A stretch of DNA of 64,000 nt, from the NCBI GenBank assembly GCA_017354895.1, contig CP071494.1, positions 4,030,001 through 4,094,000 of the forward strand, read 5' to 3'. The notes beneath the pieces were generated by a model. It did no database searches, was not told the DNA's origin, and worked only from the letters and a program-made list of their open reading frames with translations. Position 1 is the first letter of the stretch. Each line of letters starts with the position of its first letter. The stretch is from Podospora comata (taxonomy: Eukaryota > Ascomycota > Sordariomycetes > Sordariales > Podosporaceae). The position numbers and the translations under genes were made by a program. This document shows positions 58,001 through 64,000 of this stretch, one piece after another.

Positions 58001-60223
58001 AATTAGACCGGGCAATGTGAACCAGGGCAGCAAAAGCCTTGGATGCTTTGGAGCCATCGGTGTTGAGTGTTCGGATGAAAATCTGAACATAACCTCTGGT
58101 GACAACGTTGGAGAGGCTCTGGTTCGCAAAGTAAACGGTCTGACCTGGAGGGAAGGAACTGGACTTTGGCGACGCCAACAGAGCCAAGGGTGACCTGGAC
58201 ATTTCCTTTGCAACCACCTCCCTCAGACCTCCTATGATGTCATCAAAAAGACTGCCATCTGCAGTTTGCGAGACCTTGACGAGGAACGTAACTGTGTCCT
58301 GAAGAACCAGTGTGTTCGTTTCTTCGCTCATACCAGAGAGCAGCCGGCGCACGAGGTCGCCAAGAGCGTCCTCTTCCATGAGATCTTGTGTGAGAGAGAG
58401 AAAGTCGTAGACTTCGATGATGATTTCCAAAGCGTGCAACCGCGTCAGCGGATCCCGGTGTTGGGCCAGGAAAAAGCCATCCATGGTTATGTGAAGATTC
58501 TTCTTCCACTCCACGTCTGATGGGAAGCAGCTCCTGTGATCCTTGAAGTAGGCGATGACGAGACCCGCAGCAGAATCTGGAAGGGCCAAGTACACCTGGG
58601 TCAGGAATTGCATGCACTCATCTCGTTGCAGCAGGTCGGATGTTTGGGTGAGTAGGTTTTCGATGCGGGTGATGAGGCGTCTCAGCTGCCCGGTAACGGG
58701 GTCCTCGGCTTCTGGTACTTGCCGCGGCGAAATGAGTGATTCCGAATCTGGGGCCGTGAAGGGGACTGCCTGTGTCCCACACTGGGCAGCAACCTCGAAG
58801 ATGGAGGACCAGTGCTCGTCTCTGACCATCGAACTGATGTTGTTGCGCGCGTCGTCGAATAATGAGTTGATTAACTGCAGAGTATCAGCGGCTATTTTGG
58901 TGTTGCTGGACCTAGCAACATTGGCCAGGCCGTCCACCAGAAGCGCAAGGGACACAGGGGGGTACCCCTTTTCGGCCGATTTGTGAAGGAGCTTCTTCAG
59001 TACCGAAAGGGCGCCTCGAATCTCTCTGTTCAACTCCTGCTCCTTCTCCTTGTCGTCTGGGGCCGCATAAGTTCGCAGAATGTCCAGCAATATCCTGACC
59101 GTGGACTGCCCATGGTGCGATCTGCAAATAATGGAGATGGTGTGCCATGACTGTTTCTGCAGGTGAGGCAACTGTTGGTGTATCGTTCCGAGGACTTTGA
59201 TACAGTCTTTGAGCTTGCCGTTTGGAATGGTCCCGAACGTGACGAGCGCTTCGATCACGTTGATGCATGCTATCAAATCATCCTCCGATGCCGTTTTTCT
59301 ACAAATATTGAGCAGCTCGCTCATCAAATCCGCAACCACTGGGTCCCTGGCGAACTTGAAGTTGAATTTGATCACGTCCCTCAGCAGCACAAACAGCTGG
59401 GAGAAGTTCTTATCTTCGCCTGCTACGGCTGATTTCCCTTTGCTAGACGCCCCATTCCCTCGCAGTGCCCTTCTACGAGCCTTTCTGACGATTTGGTATG
59501 TCTGGTGTAGCCAGGAAATAAGTAACGGGAATATGTCGTACGGGAACCCGGTGATATTGCGACCTTTTGTAGTGAGATCTTCTAGAGCAGCGAGCTGAAG
59601 GTGAAAGTCTGCTCGGTTCGCAGGTGCTGTGAGGGTTTCAAAATACTCGCGGCGCTCCAGCTCGCTGGCAGCTGTGTACTTTGCGCACTCGGTAAGAAGC
59701 TCCCAGCCAATCTGTCGGGCGTTTTCTGGATAGTTTTCGTTGATCAGGTCTTTGCCGGCGTACCATATGTCGAGTACCTAGTCAACGACGTCAGCAACCG
59801 GGCCCCGACGGCTTAAGGAGGCACATGGGGAACACATACAGGATTCAGTGGAAAATCCCTTATTGCGTAACGAAGCGAAGTTGCCGCAGCTATCCTCTCA
59901 TTCAGATGACCGTTCCTATTCTTCAACTTTACATATTGCTCAACCTGGTCGGGGGCAAGCCCTCGAAGGGCCGTCGGGAGTGGGCTGTCATCGGCATGTT
60001 TCGTCGACGGTGAAGGCTGTGCCTGGGCAGCGGCGATGGAACCGAGGGACTGAAGTGAAGGTGGTGGTGATTTTGTAAGCCTGCTGCCGCCGGCCAGTCC
60101 CTTAAAGACACCGGCAAGGCCTCCGGTGATCCTCTCCAGGGGCTGGTCGTCTCCGGGAGAGGGGGACATGGGTAGCTGGTCTTCCAAGGCCGAATGGCCT
60201 AGAGACGCTAGTCGGCGCAACAT
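55074..60223 (-). CDS. TSC2: Tuberin / TSC2 homologue (RapGAP-domain GTPase activator)
   Basis: With Tsc1 (hamartin), tuberin stimulates GTP hydrolysis by Rheb and restrains TORC1. Exons 60223-59840 and 59777-55074 (62-nt intron, GTATGT donor, GACTAG acceptor) give about 1695 aa, longer than S. pombe Tsc2 (about 1339). The N-terminal two-thirds is helical repeat (HEAT-like) with the tuberin N-terminal domain around IGWELLTECAKYTAASELER and SWLHQTYQIVRKARRRAL. The Rap/Ran-GAP domain lies near residues 1260-1480: KVGVIYVGEGQTKETEIL, LTKLKGATFNTQGLDREYD, and HIGNDYVSIVWNESGLPFKF, which contains the catalytic Asn-thumb region of RapGAPs. A Gly/Ser-rich disordered tail follows. No inner intron was found, though an in-frame one could be missed. 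It is divergent to CSE1. Confidence 0.92.
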
Positions 60224-61738
60224 GTCAGTATACCGGCATTCTTTGTAGCGGCAACGACGCAGAACAAGCAGGACAGATAGAAAAGATCAAAAAGCAGCAA
60301 AGACAAGAGGAACACTTGTAGTGTCTGTCGTCCGACGCCAAGACCAGAAACTCGCAAGGCAGTGGTTTAGCCCTGCAGGAAGCTTGCAGGAGCCGCATGC
60401 AGGCTCAGAAGGCCGGGGCGGGGGAGGGCGATCGAAACACGGCGGGAGCGAGAGCTGTGAATCGTCGGGTTCCCTCAACATGACATGGCCATGGTCTGAC
60501 GGGAGGGTGTGGTCAGGTCGGGGGCGGCCTAACTTAAGGGGGAAAGTCGCAAGAGATGTCGAGACATGTTCGTCTAGAAATAACCCGGAAAACTCTCGAG
60601 ACAGGACAAGACAAGACATACGTTCGACTTACACGTAATGTACTAATCGCAACAGGAAGAGGCAGGTCACAGAGACACAAGCCAGCGAGGGGAGCTGTCA
60701 CCCTCCTTGTCTATCTCTTCCCACCCTCCCTCACTTTCAATCGGGAATCGGGGCTGGTGACTGGTCCTCCACACTCTTCACGCCACCAGCTGGGGGGCAC
60801 ATGCGCCAACGTCCGGAAGGGTGCAGTCGGGAAGCTGTGTGATGGTGTTTCAGCTGGCGGGATGGTCTGGCCTTTGTGATGTGTGATTACTCGCTTTCTT
60901 TGATTGGAATAACGTTGGAAGATGGACTTGCGGACTGGCGGACTGGCGATCACTGGCGGACTCCTGAAAAATCAAGCTACCGGTCAGTGGTGTTCTTGGG
61001 GCTGCGATGACGGAACATGGCCCAGTGAAACCCACTGGTGGCAGCGATTGGGTGGACCCCAGGATGAGCTGGGGGTTATTGACGGCTGCGTGTTGACCCG
61101 CCCGAGCCAATCACACCTTCCTGGCTTGCAGGACGACGATGGAAAAAAAAGCAAAAAAAAAGGTGATATGGAAAACTGAGATTTTCTGTCAAGTTTTGCA
61201 GAGAGCACTGTGGCACTGTTGTTTGTGTCAGGGAGAGACGGTCCGGTGCTCCATGGTCAAAGAATAGATCGAGCAGGCTATAGAGAGGATGATGACTAAA
61301 AGGCTAATGGAGATAGTTTGCGTCTTATGCAGGTTCCATCATAATGAATGAGAAAGAGACGAGGTTCGTTTGATAGAGGACGATAAGCCGTTATCATCGT
61401 CTTTCCCAGAGCTTACTTCCCCACTATTTGAAGGGCCGACGGCAAGTACCGCACGCACCCCGCTACCTAACAAGGTCCCTGAGCCTCTGAGGTGGCCCGT
61501 GGCCTTGTGCCAGCCAAGGCCCTGATAATTTTGGATCCCAGGCGGAGGCTGCCAGAAGACCTTCTCCCCCACCATAACTCTGGCAACCGTCAACCGCTTT
61601 TTCAGGTGTTTTTGTTTTGCTTCCAAAATTGAAGCCACTGCCACATACACGTCGTCATATTGCTTGCAACCCCCCAACACACATCTCACCATCACAAGTA
61701 GTACAAATACCACGAGAACGACGAAGCAGCTGCCAAAC
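60224..61738. promoter_or_regulatory. Divergent promoter region of TSC2 and CSE1
   Basis: A 1.5-kb region without a convincing gene. ACAAG/GACAA repeats occur at 60600-60620. Sequence close to CSE1 is pyrimidine/CA-rich. I see nothing else specific. Confidence 0.5.
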
Positions 61739-64000
61739 ATGGCGACCGACCTGGTGCAGATCGCTCAGCTGCTTAACCTGACACTGGATGCGAAGCAGCA
61801 CCGCAAAGGTAGGCATCAATCACATAGCAAATTCCCGCTCCGTGACCGCTCAGACTAACTTTTGTTTCTCTTTTCCTCTTTTTCAGCTGAGGCCGAGCTC
61901 AAGATTCTATCAGAACAGCCCAACTATTCCCTGTCCCTTCTCACACTCGTCCACGATGCCACGAAACCAACCCAGACCCGCCTCGCGGCAGCCCTTGCCT
62001 TTAAGAACTTTATCCGTCACAACTGGGTAAACGAGGATGGATCCCACAAGCTTGCTGCGAACGAGGTCGAGACCATCAAGAAGGAGATTGTCGGCATGAT
62101 GATTGAAGCCCCCAGCCAAATTCAGGCCCAACTGGGCGAGGCCATCTCGACCATTGCCGATTCCGATTTCTGGGAGCGCTGGAACTCCCTTACCAAAGAT
62201 CTTGTCAGCCGCCTTTCTCCAACGAGTTTCAAGCAAACAAATGGCGTTTTGGAGGTTGCACACTCGATTTTCGGTCGGTGGCGCCCTCTGTTCTCGAGCA
62301 ACGACCTGAACCGCGAAGTGCTGCATGTGGTTGGTGTGTTTGGCGACCCCTTTATTCAGATGCTGGGCATCGCCGACCAGCAAATTGGGGCCAACTCAGG
62401 CAACGAAGCCGAGCTCAGGGGTTGGCTTACCACGATGAGTCTCCTTGTTAAGATCTTCTACGACCTTTCGTGCCAGGACCTACCACCAGTCATCGAGTCG
62501 AACCTGCAGTCCATCACCGTGCTCCTCCACAAGTATCTCAGTTACACCAACCCAATCTTTGATGGCGAGGAGGACGATCCCACGCCACTCGAGAACCTCA
62601 AGTCAGACATCTGCGAAGTTCTTCAGCTGTACACAAACAAGTACGACGATGACTTCAACCCATACGTCCAAAAGTTCACCCAGGATGTGTGGAACGTGCT
62701 CTCCAGCGTTGGGCCCGAGAAGAGATATGACATCCTCACTTGCCAAGCGCTTAAATTCCTTACCGCTGTGGCTTCAGTGTCTAGGCACGCACAGATTTTC
62801 AGCGACGAGGCGACACTGGGCACAATTGTTGAGAAGGTCATTATCCCAAATGTGTCTCTCAGAGAATCGGATGTTGAAATGTTCGAGGATGAGCCGATCG
62901 AATTCATCAGACATGATCTGGAGGGCTCCGATACCGACTCGAGAAGAAGGGCTTCGACCGATTTTCTCCAGAAGCTGCTCGGAAACTTTGAGATGCTGGT
63001 GACACAAGTAGTCTTCAAGTACATCAACCATTTCCTCGAGCAAGGAAAGAGTGACTGGAAGGCCAAGGATACCGCTGTGTATCTCTTCCTCGCCATTGCT
63101 GCCAAGGGTGCTGTCACGGCATCTCACGGTGTCAAGACGGTCAACAGCCATATCAATGTGGTGGATTTTTTCACCCAACATATTGCTGGTGACCTTGTTG
63201 GGAGGGACTCGCATCCTATTGCCAAGGTTGATGCCATCAAGTACCTCTACAACTTCCGCAGTCAGCTTGACAAGGCCCAGTGGGCCGCTGCTATGCAGCC
63301 ACTCATCCAGAACCTGGGTTCAGACAACTATGTGGTCTACACTTATGCGGCCATTGCGGTCGAGAGAGTGCTTTACCTGACGGACGATTCCGGCCAGCAC
63401 ATTTTCCCTCGGGCTGACATCCAGCCCCATGCCAGGGAGCTCTTGGAACACCTCTTCAGTCTTGTTGAAAAGGACGCCTCGCCAGCAAAGTTGCAGGAGA
63501 ATGAGTTCTTGATGAGGTGCATCATGCGCGTTCTGATCGTTCTCAAGGAGGGTGCGGCCGAGTGTGGTATCAACAATATTCTCACCCACCTGAATGGCAT
63601 CACCAATATCATCAAGCAGAACCCCAGCAACCCGCGCTTTTACTACTATCACTTTGAGGCCATGGGAGCCCTTGTCAGGTAGGACTTTTTGGTTTCTTGA
63701 CTGCACTGGACTGAAATCGCTAACTTGTAACAGATACTGCAGTAGTCTGCCTCAGGTCGACCTTATCAGCCGCCTGTGGGAGCCGTTTGCATTGATCCTC
63801 ACCGAAGATGTGTCCGAGTTCATCCCCTTCGTCTTCCAGATCTTCTCGCTTCTTTTGGAGCTCAACCCAACCGCGCAGATTCCAGGCGATTTCAAGGCTC
63901 TTTTGGAACTTGTGCTTACCCCGACTCTATGGGACACCAGAGGCAATGCGCCCCCTCTTTCCCGGTTCCTTGCGGCCATCATCCCCAAGGCCGCCCAGGC
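61739..64000 (+). CDS. CSE1: Exportin-2 / importin-alpha re-exporter CSE1 (5' part)
   Basis: Karyopherin-beta that returns importin alpha to the cytoplasm together with Ran-GTP. Exons 61739-61808, 61887-63678 and 63734 onward (introns of 78 and 55 nt); the last exon is cut by the window end. About 710 of an expected ~960 residues are visible. The start MATDLVQIAQLLNLTLDA and the importin-beta N-terminal region (AEAELKILSEQPNYSLSLL, RLAAALAFKNFIRHNW) are intact. HEAT-type repeats follow, with family blocks YLSYTNPIFDGEEDDPTPLE, EKRYDILTCQALKFLTAVAS and PIEFIRHDLEGSDTDSRRRA. No stop or frameshift before the end. It is divergent from TSC2. Confidence 0.95.

Overview
The window reads as a chromosomal segment of a filamentous ascomycete, most likely Sordariomycetes and probably Sordariales. 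The evidence is short GT-AG introns (mostly 51-115 nt) with CTAAC- or CTGAC-type branch points, GC-rich intergenic DNA full of homopolymers and microsatellites, and the gene content: actin with a tiny 7-bp first coding exon, the nucleotide-excision-repair factors RAD7 and RAD16, Elongator, URM1, TSC2 and CENP-I/Mis6. No transposon, rRNA or tRNA gene, CRISPR array or viral remnant was recognised. Exon structures were assembled by hand from splice signals and checked for reading-frame phase across every junction.

Layout. At 0.5-6.6 kb RAD16 (minus) and RAD7 (plus) lie head to head; their products form one global-genome repair complex. A 5-kb gene-poor stretch follows, then a malic enzyme (plus) whose long first intron holds an in-frame alternative start. 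Next are a 2EXR-domain protein and a very large acidic protein with a C-terminal POT1/Cdc13-type OB fold (both minus). A flavin monooxygenase and an aromatic aminotransferase follow (plus). LTV1 (minus, 40S maturation) and LSG1 (plus, 60S maturation) are head to head, then come mitochondrial uL5m (MRPL7) and the Hsp70 exchange factor FES1 (minus), which has a perfect five-unit heat-shock element upstream. Actin (plus) is followed by a mitochondrial GGQ release-factor-like protein (minus), an animal-type small serine-palmitoyltransferase subunit (plus), and ELP2 (minus) head to head with URM1 (plus), both acting on wobble-uridine tRNA modification. Kinetochore protein CENP-I/Mis6 (minus) and a GH3-C-like/GNAT protein (plus) come next. 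After a 5.1-kb gap without convincing genes the window closes with tuberin/TSC2 (minus) and the 5' part of the exportin CSE1 (plus, cut by the window end).

Most genes are housekeeping. The points that stand out are three divergent pairs whose partners act in the same complex or pathway, the heat-shock element, a 14-bp telomere-repeat-like box shared by two promoters, the alternative malic-enzyme start, the acidic telomeric-OB protein, and a cluster of five identical same-strand 9-mers (TTGTGTAAC) in the 5.1-kb gap.
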